DNA from: Comamonadaceae bacterium
GTDB lineage: Bacteria; Pseudomonadota; Gammaproteobacteria; Burkholderiales; Burkholderiaceae_C
NCBI GenBank assembly: GCA_947442105.1
Contig: CANEVH010000001.1
Span: 1 to 64,000, forward strand
Length of the DNA stretch: 64,000 bases
Reading direction: 5' to 3'
The position numbers and the translations under genes were made by a program. Below, piece after piece: positions 27,919-37,960 of the stretch; position 1 is the stretch's first letter; the number at the start of each line of letters is the position of its first letter. The notes under the pieces are model-generated. The model did no database searches. It was not told the origin of the DNA and worked only from the letters and a program-made list of their open reading frames with translations.

Positions 27919-27938
27919 ATACGGCATAGCCGTATAAT
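27919..27938 (+). promoter_or_regulatory. higBA operator palindrome and -10 box
   Basis: A perfect 7-bp inverted repeat ATACGGC-ATA-GCCGTAT (27919-27935) overlaps the -10 hexamer TATAAT (27933-27938), as expected for autorepression by a DNA-binding antitoxin. Only seven bases separate the -10 from the toxin ATG at 27946, so the toxin message would be leaderless or nearly so. Confidence 0.7.
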
Positions 27939-27945
27939 TTTGGCC

Positions 27946-28257
27946 ATGCACACCGTCTCTGAGACCGAAGTATTTCAAAAGTATGCAGCCACTGTGTGGA
28001 CGGACGCAGATCGCACCGAGTTCATCAACTGGATTGCTGCCAATCCGCTGGCTGGCGATGTAGTGCCTGGCACCAATGGTTGTCGCAAGGTGCGCTGGAG
28101 TCGCAGTGGCATGGGCAAACGCGGAGGAGTTCGGGTCATCTATTTCAACGCATTCGAAGGACAAATATGGCTTTTGATCGTGTACGCCAAAGCAAAGTTC
28201 GACAACCTGCCAGCTAATTTTTTGGCAAAACTGAGAGACGAGGTAAGAAATGGCTAA
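27946..28257 (+). CDS. higB: HigB/RelE-type toxin
   Basis: A 103-residue RelE-superfamily protein, a ribosome-dependent or free mRNA endonuclease toxin in the studied members. The pattern GTNGCRKVRWSRSGMGKRGG followed by VRVIYFNAFEGQIWLLIVYAKAKFDNL is typical of the toxin-first HigB-like group. ATG 27946 was chosen; there is no ribosome binding site in front of it, in keeping with a leaderless transcript. It overlaps the antitoxin gene by eight bases. It is divergent from pepP and sits at the left edge of the accessory zone. Confidence 0.85.
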   Translation: MHTVSETEVFQKYAATVWTDADRTEFINWIAANPLAGDVVPGTNGCRKVRWSRSGMGKRGGVRVIYFNAFEGQIWLLIVYAKAKFDNLPANFLAKLRDEVRNG

Positions 28258-28549
28258 GCCCACCACCACTGCGGACCAAGAAATGGAGCAGTTCCAGAAC
28301 GACTTGCTGCAATCTGTGCGGCAAATGAAGGCGGGCAAGTCGGCCCGCACAAGCACCGTGACACTCACACCTGCGGCGCAAGCGCGTAGCAAGGTGGGCG
28401 TGTCCCAAGCCGCCTTTGCCCAGTTACTGGGGGTGTCCGTGCGCACCTTGCAGGACTGGGAACAGGGCCGCAGGGAGCCCTCGGGCGCCGCAAAAACATT
28501 GCTGCGCATTGCAGCAAGGTCGCCCGAGGTGGTGAGAAGCTGCGCTTGA
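28250..28549 (+). CDS. higA: HigA-type antitoxin, helix-turn-helix
   Basis: A 99-residue antitoxin with a XRE-family helix-turn-helix at about residues 50-75 (KVGVSQAAFAQLLGVSVRTL) followed by QDWEQGRREPSG, the usual ending of this domain in HigA/NadS-type antitoxins. The N-terminal part would bind the toxin. It overlaps the toxin gene and should bind the palindrome over the shared promoter to repress the operon. Confidence 0.85.
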   Translation: MAKPTTTADQEMEQFQNDLLQSVRQMKAGKSARTSTVTLTPAAQARSKVGVSQAAFAQLLGVSVRTLQDWEQGRREPSGAAKTLLRIAARSPEVVRSCA

Positions 28550-28926
28550 GGTGCTTAAAACGGTTTGCTTGCCTTTGGTGAAGAGCTTTCAACAATGAGG
28601 GGTGGAAGTGGAGGGGAGCGTAGTTTGGTTGAGCAGCGATTCCCGCCCTTGGTGAGCGGCAGCTTTCTGGAAACTCAATTTGTTTTTCGCGGAAGACCAG
28701 TTGTAGCGGACTAAATGGTGCATCCGGCAATGCTTGGTTCGGGCATTTGGTCTGGATCCAATTCGACCCGAATCTGCCCCGTTCCGGCCCCTTTCTGAAA
28801 TATCCGTGGTGCTAGGCCTGATTCAGAATTTGGATGCCAATAACTTACCAAAAAACTGATATTATGCTCTGTTGTATTTGATGCCTCCATGCTAAGAATG
28901 GAGGTTCCTCCTTGTCGCTTTAGAAG
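28550..28926. other. AT-richer spacer between higBA and the ATPase gene
   Basis: No convincing gene is present. A minus-strand frame (28711-28932, 73 codons) has no recognisable similarity. Near the ATPase start there is a stem CCTCCAT (28884-28890) / ATGGAGG (28898-28904) that overlaps a second palindrome GGAGG-TT-CCTCC (28900-28911). These alternative hairpins carry the only strong ribosome-binding-like sequence and could control translation of the ATPase gene. A TATTAT at 28860-28865 may be its -10. Confidence 0.4.
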
Positions 28927-30426
28927 ATGCAAATGACAAACCTCAATCAGTTCTTAAAAATAAACTTTGGTTATGCCAGTGCTCAGCAGGAAGGAACTAG
29001 AGCACCAGACTTGCTTATTGGCGGGTATTTGGATCTTCATCAAATATGTGAAAAAGCGATATCTGGCCCAGAGTTCCTGGTGCTCGGATACAAGGGGTCC
29101 GGCAAATCAGCAATTTCGGAACGCCTTCGACTCCTTCATCAGAACGATAGCGAGGTATTCCTTACTAATATCGATCTTGCGGATTTTCCATACACCACTT
29201 TCTCGCAAATAGTGCCCGGAAAAGATGCGCCACAATCACGATACCCGACAGCTTGGTCGTGGATTTTAATAATTCACTTTCTCGCCTCCTTTGAACGTGA
29301 TGCGAATTTAAATGTCCCAGATGGCACATCATTTAATCAGACGATGTCTCTCCTTCATCAGATGGGACTTTTGCCAATAATGGGTTTGCCTAATTTAATT
29401 CGTGTATCAGGTGAGACGGCTGTTAAAGTAAATATTCCTCCATTTTTCGAGGGGCAGCATAAGCGGCAAAACTCTCAAATTGACGTCCCCTACTTTGTTG
29501 AAAATCTGAAGCGCCTTCTTAATAATCTTCGGACGCCTAATAAACATATACTAGTGCTTGATGGATTAGATGAGATAGTAACAACTCAATCTGCTCAGTG
29601 GGATTCGCTAGGCGCCCTTATTTTTGAGGTAAACCGTCTCAATACTACTTTTGCTGCAAATGGTGTTAGTGCAAAGATAATTCTTCTATGTCGAACCGAC
29701 ATTTTTGAATTATTGGAAGGAGCCAATAAAAATAAGATTAGACAGGATTCAGCGATAGAGCTTGACTGGTATAGCAATCCTTCATCACCCGCCAAGTCTC
29801 GACTTGTAAGTATCGCGGACCTTCGGGCAAAAATGGCGCTGGGGAGAGATTCAAACGTATTGGATGAATTTTTCCCTGAGAAGCTTTTCAACAAAAAAAC
29901 TTCTCTTTCACTCTTAGAGACAACGCGTCATACACCTCGTGATTTTCTTCAGCTTTTAAAGACTATTCAAAACGCCTGCATCGATAGCGGAATAAATTTC
30001 TATAATATTCGAAATGGCTTGCGAAAATACTCCATTGAATATTTCTTACCAGAAATTATTGACGAACTTCAAGGGTATGTGACTTCAAATGAGGCCAAAG
30101 AATTTTTTCGACTTGCAGGAGCCCTAAGACAGCGTGATTTTTCTCAACAAGACCTATATCGTCTCGCCGTAACCGACAATTCAACGCTGAATGTCGAGAA
30201 AATCGACACTATTCTTCGGGCTTTATTTGAATGCAGTGGGATTGGAAACATTCAAACACTGCCGCGTAAACGTGTTATTTTCACTTTCCGCTATCGAAAT
30301 AGACATACGCCATTCAACATCAGGGGGCGCATGTTGCTGCATAGAGGGTTATGGGGTGCCATGAATCTGCCCGTAGATCAAGCTTTGGGACGCGATGTTG
30401 ATGAAGATACAGAAATAGAGTCTTAG
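28927..30426 (+). CDS. P-loop ATPase, Sll1717-like (STAND/AAA-type NTPase), horizontally acquired
   Basis: A 499-residue NTPase. The Walker A motif GYKGSGKS is at residues 54-61 and Walker B HILVLDGLDE at 207-216, the latter of the LxxLDGLDE form seen in STAND/NACHT-like ATPases. A sensor-1-like ILLCRTDIFE follows near residue 257 and a basic helical region ETTRHTPRDFLQLLKTI near residue 340. The C-terminal third is predicted helical with no membrane segment. The best match I can recall is the Sll1717-type P-loop ATPase family; function is not established. Codon use is strikingly AT-rich (many ATA, TTA, AGA) beside GC-rich neighbours, indicating recent transfer. It lies between higBA and a decayed murU copy. 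A role in phage defence is a guess from context. Confidence 0.75.
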   Translation: MQMTNLNQFLKINFGYASAQQEGTRAPDLLIGGYLDLHQICEKAISGPEFLVLGYKGSGKSAISERLRLLHQNDSEVFLTNIDLADFPYTTFSQIVPGKDAPQSRYPTAWSWILIIHFLASFERDANLNVPDGTSFNQTMSLLHQMGLLPIMGLPNLIRVSGETAVKVNIPPFFEGQHKRQNSQIDVPYFVENLKRLLNNLRTPNKHILVLDGLDEIVTTQSAQWDSLGALIFEVNRLNTTFAANGVSAKIILLCRTDIFELLEGANKNKIRQDSAIELDWYSNPSSPAKSRLVSIADLRAKMALGRDSNVLDEFFPEKLFNKKTSLSLLETTRHTPRDFLQLLKTIQNACIDSGINFYNIRNGLRKYSIEYFLPEIIDELQGYVTSNEAKEFFRLAGALRQRDFSQQDLYRLAVTDNSTLNVEKIDTILRALFECSGIGNIQTLPRKRVIFTFRYRNRHTPFNIRGRMLLHRGLWGAMNLPVDQALGRDVDEDTEIES

Positions 30427-30814
30427 GTATTAATGCCCGAAAGGGGCAAACACAATCGGAAACGGACAATGCCCCGTTAGCAGGAGTGGTAACTGCGTCC
30501 TTTCCGTCTCTGCCGACTGACAGCCTGCACGCTGAGCTGCTGCAATAGGGCACGGAGTACCGGAGAGTGAGTCGTCCCTGGGTCTTATCGCGGATGCCCA
30601 AGTCGTTAGAGATTAAACGGCAGGTATGTGGCGGGAAGATCGGCAAACTGGAGACCTACTATCAGCCTGTTGCAGTCGACTCTCGCTCTCTCTGAATCCT
30701 GCTTATCTCAAACGCCCTGCGCGAATGTCTAAGCAGAAACAATCAACAAATCCCTAGATCACGCCAAGCTTTTTGCTTCAAGTGATTCCCCAAGTCCCCA
30801 CTCACACGCACCCG
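30427..30814. other. Non-coding spacer at the right end of the ATPase insert
   Basis: No gene supported. Composition changes back from AT-rich to GC-rich across this segment. No terminal inverted repeat, integrase or tRNA is visible that would mark an element end. Confidence 0.4.
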
Positions 30815-31608
30815 CTACCCATTGACCTCCGCCAAGCGCCCCGGCGTCCCCACATCCGTCCAAGCCCCGGTGTAAAGCGACGCCCCCACGGCTTCCGCGT
30901 CCATGGCCGCGCGCAATAGCGGCGCAAGCGGCGCTTTGAGGCCTGCCGGGTTGCCTGCTGGAATAGTGCACCAGGCGGCCTCAAAGAATGCCGCCGGTAG
31001 AGCGCAATGGTGCTGAACGTGTAGCGCTGTGGCGCGTCCGTGCCGTCGGGCGTTGCGACCTTGGGCAGGTTGAGCGCCAGTCCTTGCTCGGACAAACCAA
31101 AGTCGCCGCCGAGGTTGTGCGCCGGGTTGGGTACCAGCCAAATGTGGGCCAGCAAGCCGCTGGCGGCAAAGGTGGCCATGGCGGCGGGGTCGAACACAAA
31201 GTCGGACGCAAACACATCACCCGCTGCCACCCAAAACACATCGGCCAAGTGCGGCAAGGCGCGGACGATGCCACCGGCGGTTTCTAGCGCACCGCCAAAG
31301 TCCCGCCCCTCGTGCGAATAGCGCAGCGTCACGCCAGTGCTGCCACCCGGAGCCACTGAAGCCACGGCTTGAACGGCAGGCGCCGGGTTGAAACTGTCGC
31401 CAAAGCACGATTCAATCTGTTCCCCGATCCAAGCGGTGTTCACCACCGCCGCCTCGCACACCGCGCGTGCCAGCGCTTCCAGGTGCCATTGCAGCAGCGG
31501 TTTGCCGCGCACTTGCAGCAGCGGCCTGGGGCAGGTGTCGGTCAGCGGGCGCATGCTCTCGCCGCGACCGGCGGCCAGAGGCAAGGCGGTGGCGGGGCGC
31601 TGTGCCAT
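30815..31608 (-). pseudogene. murU: Frameshifted second copy of murU
   Basis: This encodes a MurU-type nucleotidyltransferase closely similar to the intact copy at 32586-33383. The N-terminal signature LAAGRGESMRPLTDTCPRPL is present, with Gly-Glu-Ser in place of Gly-Glu-Arg. Near 30990 one base is missing: the frame that reads STIALYRR continues as HSLRPP, while the proper ending (AFFEAAWC to GTPGRLAEVNG) is in the next frame and stops at 30815. If read in one frame from 31608 the product ends aberrantly at 30802. It therefore looks inactive. Its start is fused to the end of a pepP fragment, showing that it arose by tandem duplication. Confidence 0.85.
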
Positions 31609-31616
31609 GGGTCGCC

Positions 31617-31706
31617 TTAACGCTCAGGCGCGGTGGGGATGAGTGCGACGCCGTGGCTGCCGATGTGGGCGGCCAGGCGGGCGCGGCGGGTGGAATGGGG
31701 CGTCAT
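31617..31706 (-). pseudogene. pepP: Remnant of the pepP 5' end (29 codons)
   Basis: Reading from ATG 31706, the frame encodes a 29-residue peptide starting MTPHSTRRARLAAHIGSHGV, nearly identical to the N-terminus of PepP (residues 1-33, with a small internal deletion), then stops eight bases before the murU-copy start. The similarity to the true pepP extends about 30 bases upstream of the ATG (TTTTAGGAACAGCGGGCT). This marks a murU-pepP tandem duplication in which the extra pepP was cut off after about 28 codons. Confidence 0.85.
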
Positions 31707-31871
31707 GGAGACGTTTTAGGAACAGCGGGCTCGTGAGCGGCTATGCCTTCTGGTCTCGGCGTCAGTAGGCTGTGTCGGTAAAAGCAAAATTCGATAAGCG
31801 TCTCGCCAAGTTGAAATATCAAACGCCACGCTTGGAATTCATTCATTGGGGAGTGGCGCTCAGCACATTCC

Positions 31872-31900
31872 TTGACGATGACTAAACTCAGACCTACATT
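31872..31900 (+). promoter_or_regulatory. Promoter of the second TA module
   Basis: TTGACG (31872-31877) and TACATT (31895-31900) are spaced by exactly 17 bases, about 28 bases before the antitoxin start codon. No clear operator palindrome was identified. Confidence 0.6.
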
Positions 31901-31927
31901 CAGTTTTTTCAATGCGCGGGGCTCGCT

Positions 31928-32206
31928 ATGCCATCCATTACCAACATCAAGTCCATTTCCTACCTCAAGAGCCATGCTGCCCAGATTTCCGAAGATCTGG
32001 AGCGCAATGGCAATCCCTTCTTTATTACCCAAAATGGGGACGCCCGCATGGTCATTGAGAGCGTCAAGCAGTACCAAGAAAAGCAATCGCTTATCGCCGC
32101 CCTAAAGATCGTGGCCTTGGGGGAAAAAGACCGGGTTCAAGGCAAAGGCATTTCTGCTGCTGACTCGCGGGCTCAGTTGCTGGCGGCCCGTCAAACGCGC
32201 AAATAA
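31928..32206 (+). CDS. Phd/YefM family antitoxin
   Basis: A 92-residue antitoxin of the Phd/YefM fold: N-terminal SITNIKSISYLKSHAAQISE (DNA-binding half, 'prevent-host-death' type) and central NPFFITQNGDARMVIESVKQ followed by a charged, toxin-binding C-terminus. It is expected to neutralise the downstream RelE/ParE-type toxin and repress the operon. Its stop overlaps the toxin start (TAATG). It lies between the pepP remnant and the intact murU. Confidence 0.85.
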   Translation: MPSITNIKSISYLKSHAAQISEDLERNGNPFFITQNGDARMVIESVKQYQEKQSLIAALKIVALGEKDRVQGKGISAADSRAQLLAARQTRK

Positions 32207-32526
32207 TGGCGGTCATCATTCTTCCAGATGCGCAGGATGACTTGCTTTCGCTTCAGGAGTACATGCTGGACAAGTGGAGCGAGTCGGAATGGCGCAAGGC
32301 CGAGGACGAAATCTTTGAAAAGCTGGCGTTGGTAGATACAGGTTTTTTGACCGGGGCGCCTGTCCAAGAGCTTGCTTTGGTGGGAATCTTTGAATACCAA
32401 AACGTCTTTACCTCACACCACAAGTTGGTGTATCGGCGTATCGACACGGAGGTGTATGTCTACGCCGTTGCGGCGCACCGGCAAGACTTTCCCACGCTTT
32501 TAATGAAGCGTTTGTTGAAAATCTGA
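32206..32526 (+). CDS. RelE/ParE family toxin
   Basis: A 106-residue RelE/ParE-superfamily toxin with the typical opening VIILPDAQDDLLSLQEYMLD and the central HKLVYRRIDTEVYVYAVAAHRQDF strands. ParE members poison gyrase and RelE members cleave mRNA; which applies cannot be read from this sequence. One-base overlap with the antitoxin gene. It converges on murU with a 60-base gap. Confidence 0.83.
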   Translation: MAVIILPDAQDDLLSLQEYMLDKWSESEWRKAEDEIFEKLALVDTGFLTGAPVQELALVGIFEYQNVFTSHHKLVYRRIDTEVYVYAVAAHRQDFPTLLMKRLLKI

Positions 32527-32585
32527 TCCTCAGCCCTTGGCTGGCATGCCTGCACGCTGCCATTGCGAACCACTGCGCGTGCGAG

Positions 32586-33383
32586 TTACTTGAAATTGAG
32601 CTCCGCCAAGCGCCCCGGCGTCCCCACATCCGTCCAAGCCCCGGTGTACGAGCTCGCACTCACTTGGCCCGCGTCCATGGCCGCGCGCAATAGCGGCGCA
32701 AGCGGCGCTTTCACTCCCGTCGGGTTGCCCGGCGGAATGCCGCACCAGATGGCCTTAAAAAAAGCACGTCGGTAAAGCGCGATGGTGCTAAAGGTATAGC
32801 GCGGTGGCGCGCCCGCGTTGGCGGGTGCCGCGACCTTGGGCAGGTTCAGCGCCAAGCCATCGGCAGACAGGCCAAAGTCCCCGCCGGGGTTATGCGCCGG
32901 GTTGGGCACCAGCCAAATCTGGGCCAGCAAGCCGCTGGCGGCAAAGGCTGCCACGGCGGCGGTGTCGAACACAAAGTCCGGCGCAAACACATCGCCCGCC
33001 GCCACCCAAAACACATCGGCCAGGTGCGGCAAGGCGCGGACGATGCCACCGGCGGTTTCTAGCGCGCCGCCAAAGTCGCGCCCCTCGTGCGAATAGCGCA
33101 GCGCCACGCCGGTGTTGGCGTGCGCAGGCGTCGTAGCCACGGCGCCAGCGCGGGGCGCCGGGTGGAAATGTTCGCCAAAGCGCGCCTCAATGTGCTCCCC
33201 GAGCCAGGCGGTGTTGACGACAGCCGACTCGCAGCCCGCGCGCGCCAGCGCTTCCAGTTGCCATTGCAGCAGCGGTTTGCCGCGCACCTGCAGCAGGGGC
33301 TTGGGGCAGGTGTCGGTCAGCGGGCGCATGCGCTCGCCGCGACCGGCGGCCAGCAGCAAGGCGGTGGCGGGGCGCTGCGCCAT
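32586..33383 (-). CDS. murU: N-acetylmuramate alpha-1-phosphate uridylyltransferase MurU (intact copy)
   Basis: MurU converts MurNAc-1-phosphate and UTP to UDP-MurNAc in the peptidoglycan-sugar salvage path that bypasses de novo, fosfomycin-sensitive synthesis. The 265-residue protein has the nucleotidyltransferase signature LAAGRGERMRPLTDTCPKPL (residues about 10-30), VAAGDVF with a metal-binding Asp near residue 110 and a full-length C-terminus GAWTDVGTPGRLAEL. The partner kinase gene amgK is 20 kb away instead of adjacent. The start is ATG 33383; the Old Yellow Enzyme gene ends nine bases upstream on the same strand. A frameshifted paralogue lies 1 kb downstream. Confidence 0.92.
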   Translation of the reverse strand: MAQRPATALLLAAGRGERMRPLTDTCPKPLLQVRGKPLLQWQLEALARAGCESAVVNTAWLGEHIEARFGEHFHPAPRAGAVATTPAHANTGVALRYSHEGRDFGGALETAGGIVRALPHLADVFWVAAGDVFAPDFVFDTAAVAAFAASGLLAQIWLVPNPAHNPGGDFGLSADGLALNLPKVAAPANAGAPPRYTFSTIALYRRAFFKAIWCGIPPGNPTGVKAPLAPLLRAAMDAGQVSASSYTGAWTDVGTPGRLAELNFK

Positions 33384-33391
33384 GGGCAAGC

Positions 33392-34513
33392 CTAGCGCGT
33401 GCCCACGCTGGCGCCGGCAAACGCGGCTTGCGCGCCGCGCGGCAGGCAGCGCCAGTAGGCGGGGTTGGCCTCTACTTGGCCACCCAAAGCGACCGCCGCC
33501 TGCCAGCCCCAGCGCGGTTGGTACAAAAAGGCGCGCGCCAGCGCCACCAGGTCGGCGTCACCGGCTTGCAGCAGCGCTTCGGCCTCAGCGGCTTCGGTGA
33601 TCAGGCCCACGGCCGTGGTCGCCATGCCGGTGGCGGCGCGGATGGCACGCGCAAAGGGCACCTGGTAGCCGGTGGCCAGTGGAATCTTTTGTTGGGGCGA
33701 CACGCCGCCTGAGGACACGTGGACAAAGTCGCAGCCCGCCGCCTTGAGCGCGGTGCAAAACGCCGTGCTTTGCGTTATGTCCCAGCCACCTTCCACCCAG
33801 TCGGTGGCCGACAGGCGCAGGCCCAAGCAGCCGCTATAGGCCTGGCGTACGGCGGCAAACACTTCCAGCGGAAAGCGCATGCGGTTCTCCAGGCTGCCGC
33901 CGTAGGCGTCGCTGCGCTGGTTGGCCAGGGGTGACAAAAACTCGTGCAGCAAATAGCCGTGGGCGGCGTGCAGCTCAATGGCGTCCACGCCGATGCGCAC
34001 TGATCGCAGGGCCGCGGCCACAAAGGCGTCGCGCACGCGCGCCAGGTCGGCTTCGGTCATGGCGTGGGGTGCGGGCTCGTGGGGCAATTGCGCCAGTGCC
34101 GAAGGCCCTTCGGTTTGCCAGCCGCCCTGCTCGGGCGACAGCAGTTGCCCGCCCTGCCAGGGAAGCGCGCTAGACGCCTTGCGCCCGGCGTGCGCTAACT
34201 GAATACACACCGCCGTGTGAGGCGCCAAGGCGCGGGCGCGGTGCAAGTGGTCGGCCAGCGCGGCTTCGGTAGCCTCGTCCCACAATCCCAGGCAGGCCGG
34301 GGTGATGCGGCCCTCGGGCAGCACAGCGGTGGCCTCAATGGTGAACAGGCCCGCGCCGCTATTGAGCAAATTGCCCCAGTGCATCAGGTGCCAGTCGGTG
34401 GCCTGGCCGTCACGGGCGGCGTACTGGCACATGGGCGCCACCACGATGCGGTTGGGCAGGGTCAGGCCACCTTGGGGCGAAGGCAGGGTCAGGGGGGAAA
34501 ACAGCAGGCTCAT
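33392..34513 (-). CDS. NADH:flavin oxidoreductase, Old Yellow Enzyme family (YqjM/XenA-like)
   Basis: A 373-residue FMN-dependent ene-reductase with a TIM-barrel fold that reduces activated C=C bonds with NAD(P)H. Family motifs: VVAPMCQYAARDGQATDWHL (with the redox-tuning Cys of the YqjM class, about residue 27), QLAHAGRKAS (about 103), the substrate-anion pocket VDAIELHAAHGYLLHEFLSP (His, His about 180) and GGSLENRMRF. ATG 34513 is preferred over an upstream in-frame start because the N-terminal strand begins there. It leads the OYE-murU unit on the minus strand. Confidence 0.9.
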   Translation of the reverse strand: MSLLFSPLTLPSPQGGLTLPNRIVVAPMCQYAARDGQATDWHLMHWGNLLNSGAGLFTIEATAVLPEGRITPACLGLWDEATEAALADHLHRARALAPHTAVCIQLAHAGRKASSALPWQGGQLLSPEQGGWQTEGPSALAQLPHEPAPHAMTEADLARVRDAFVAAALRSVRIGVDAIELHAAHGYLLHEFLSPLANQRSDAYGGSLENRMRFPLEVFAAVRQAYSGCLGLRLSATDWVEGGWDITQSTAFCTALKAAGCDFVHVSSGGVSPQQKIPLATGYQVPFARAIRAATGMATTAVGLITEAAEAEALLQAGDADLVALARAFLYQPRWGWQAAVALGGQVEANPAYWRCLPRGAQAAFAGASVGTR

Positions 34514-34702
34514 GGGGTGGGGGTTCCAAGGGTAAAAATGATTGCGGAGATTCTGCCGCCTTTTGTTCGAGCTGCCGGTGCACATCTCTGGGCGATGGGC
34601 GAAGTGGATGCTCTCGATCGGGCGGGCCGGGAACTCCCTTGGGGGGCGTCGCTAAAATAGATTACTGCGCCGTGACAGTCTGCATTGGCGCGCTAACCCC
34701 CC

Positions 34703-34757
34703 TAACTTTCATGAAGGTGCGCAGCACACCCGATCATGAAAGTTCTTGCACGTTAAC
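34703..34757. repeat. Dispersed ~50-bp inverted repeat, copy C (best preserved)
   Basis: Perfect outer arms AACTTTCATGA / TCATGAAAGTT flank an inner GTGC-GCA-GCAC hairpin; the TCTTGCACGTT tail follows. It lies about 25 bases before the transketolase start codon. It could be a leader hairpin for tkt; the sequence relation to copies A and B argues for a mobile or spreading repeat. Confidence 0.75.
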
Positions 34758-34778
34758 AACACACCGGAGACGATCCCC

Positions 34779-36839
<2,061 letters not shown>

Positions 36840-36972
36840 AGCGGCGGTTCATCCGCCCCCACCCCGGTGCCTGTGCGGAGGTGCTGGGGAAGTGCTTGGG
36901 AAGAGGCAGGCCCCTAAAATGGGTTTGGTTGCCAAAAAGGCATTCAACAAACAGCAAGCTTTGAAGGGCCCG

Positions 36973-37944
36973 ATGTTGCGACGCTTTGTTCTTTCCCGCA
37001 TTTTTGCATCTGTGCCCCTGGCGCTGCTCGTGGCATGCGGCGGTGGCAGCGGCACCGATGGGGTGCCGACCCCTCCACCAAGCACCCATGACCAGGTGCT
37101 CACCCAAGCCACCGGCATATCGGCCCAGCCTTTGCCGAACAACCTGTTTCGCGTGGTGCTAACGCCGGCAACAGGTGTTGATGCCGCCGCCTTTTGTGTG
37201 CGCACCGACAGCGCCACGCCCACAGCCACTGACGCCTGCTTCCAGTCCGCCAGCACACAAGACATTGCAGCCCAGGGCAGCGCCACCGTTTCTACGGTGC
37301 TGCGCGCCTGGACCCGGTCCAGCGCGGGGGCAGTGGCCTTCCACCAACTGCTGTCCATGCCCGGCAAGACCTGCAGCGCAGCCGCCTATGCCGCCTCTGG
37401 CGCCACCACGGGTTCAACGGCATGCCTAATTACCGACAGCGGCGAGTTGGTGATTGCGCTGGAGTCCGACAAGGCGCCGATCACGGTGAACAACTTTGTG
37501 CGCTACCTCAACAGCGCCTTTTACAACGGCACTTACTTCCACCGTGTCAAGGCCGGTTTTGTGGCCCAGGGCGGCGGTTTTGTATGGACGGGCAGCGCAT
37601 ACAGCAAAAAGACCAGCCCCTACGCCAGCATTGCTTTAGAGAGCCCGGCTAGCACCGGCCTGTCCAACACCAAAAACACCGTGGCCATGGCGCGCAGCAC
37701 GGCGCTGGATTCGGCCAGTACCGAGTTCTTTATCAACCTGGTGGACAACACCTCCCTAGACACCTTGGGCGGCGGCTATGCGGTGTTTGGCCGGGTGGTC
37801 TATGGCCAAGTTACTGGGCAGGCACCGGCTTCAACCCTGGACAGCATGGCCGCAGTACCGGTGTTCGCCAGCACGGTCTTGGGCGGCGAAGTGAGCCAAC
37901 CCACCACCCCTATCGCCTTGCAGTGGGCCTACCAAATCAAATAA
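36973..37944 (+). CDS. Cyclophilin-type peptidyl-prolyl isomerase lipoprotein
   Basis: A 323-residue protein with a lipoprotein signal (MLRRFVLSRIFASVPLALL then VACGGG, acylated Cys near residue 22), a Gly/Ser/Pro-rich linker, an uncharacterised middle region with a pair of possible disulfide cysteines, and a C-terminal cyclophilin domain from about residue 160 (GELVIALESDKAPITVNNFV, FYNGTYFHRV, GFVAQGGGF, NTVAMARSTALDSASTEFFI). The catalytic Arg of cyclophilins is in YFHRV. It is immediately upstream (16 bases) of the large SwmB-repeat secreted protein gene, suggesting that the isomerase assists folding of that protein. The additional N-terminal 140 residues are unusual for the family. Confidence 0.85.
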   Translation: MLRRFVLSRIFASVPLALLVACGGGSGTDGVPTPPPSTHDQVLTQATGISAQPLPNNLFRVVLTPATGVDAAAFCVRTDSATPTATDACFQSASTQDIAAQGSATVSTVLRAWTRSSAGAVAFHQLLSMPGKTCSAAAYAASGATTGSTACLITDSGELVIALESDKAPITVNNFVRYLNSAFYNGTYFHRVKAGFVAQGGGFVWTGSAYSKKTSPYASIALESPASTGLSNTKNTVAMARSTALDSASTEFFINLVDNTSLDTLGGGYAVFGRVVYGQVTGQAPASTLDSMAAVPVFASTVLGGEVSQPTTPIALQWAYQIK

Positions 37945-37960
37945 AGCGCCTACCCTGCCC

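Noticed and set aside
30320-30646. A 108-codon minus-strand frame at the end of the ATPase gene
   Set aside because: It overlaps the ATPase C-terminus antisense, has no start context and no recognisable similarity.
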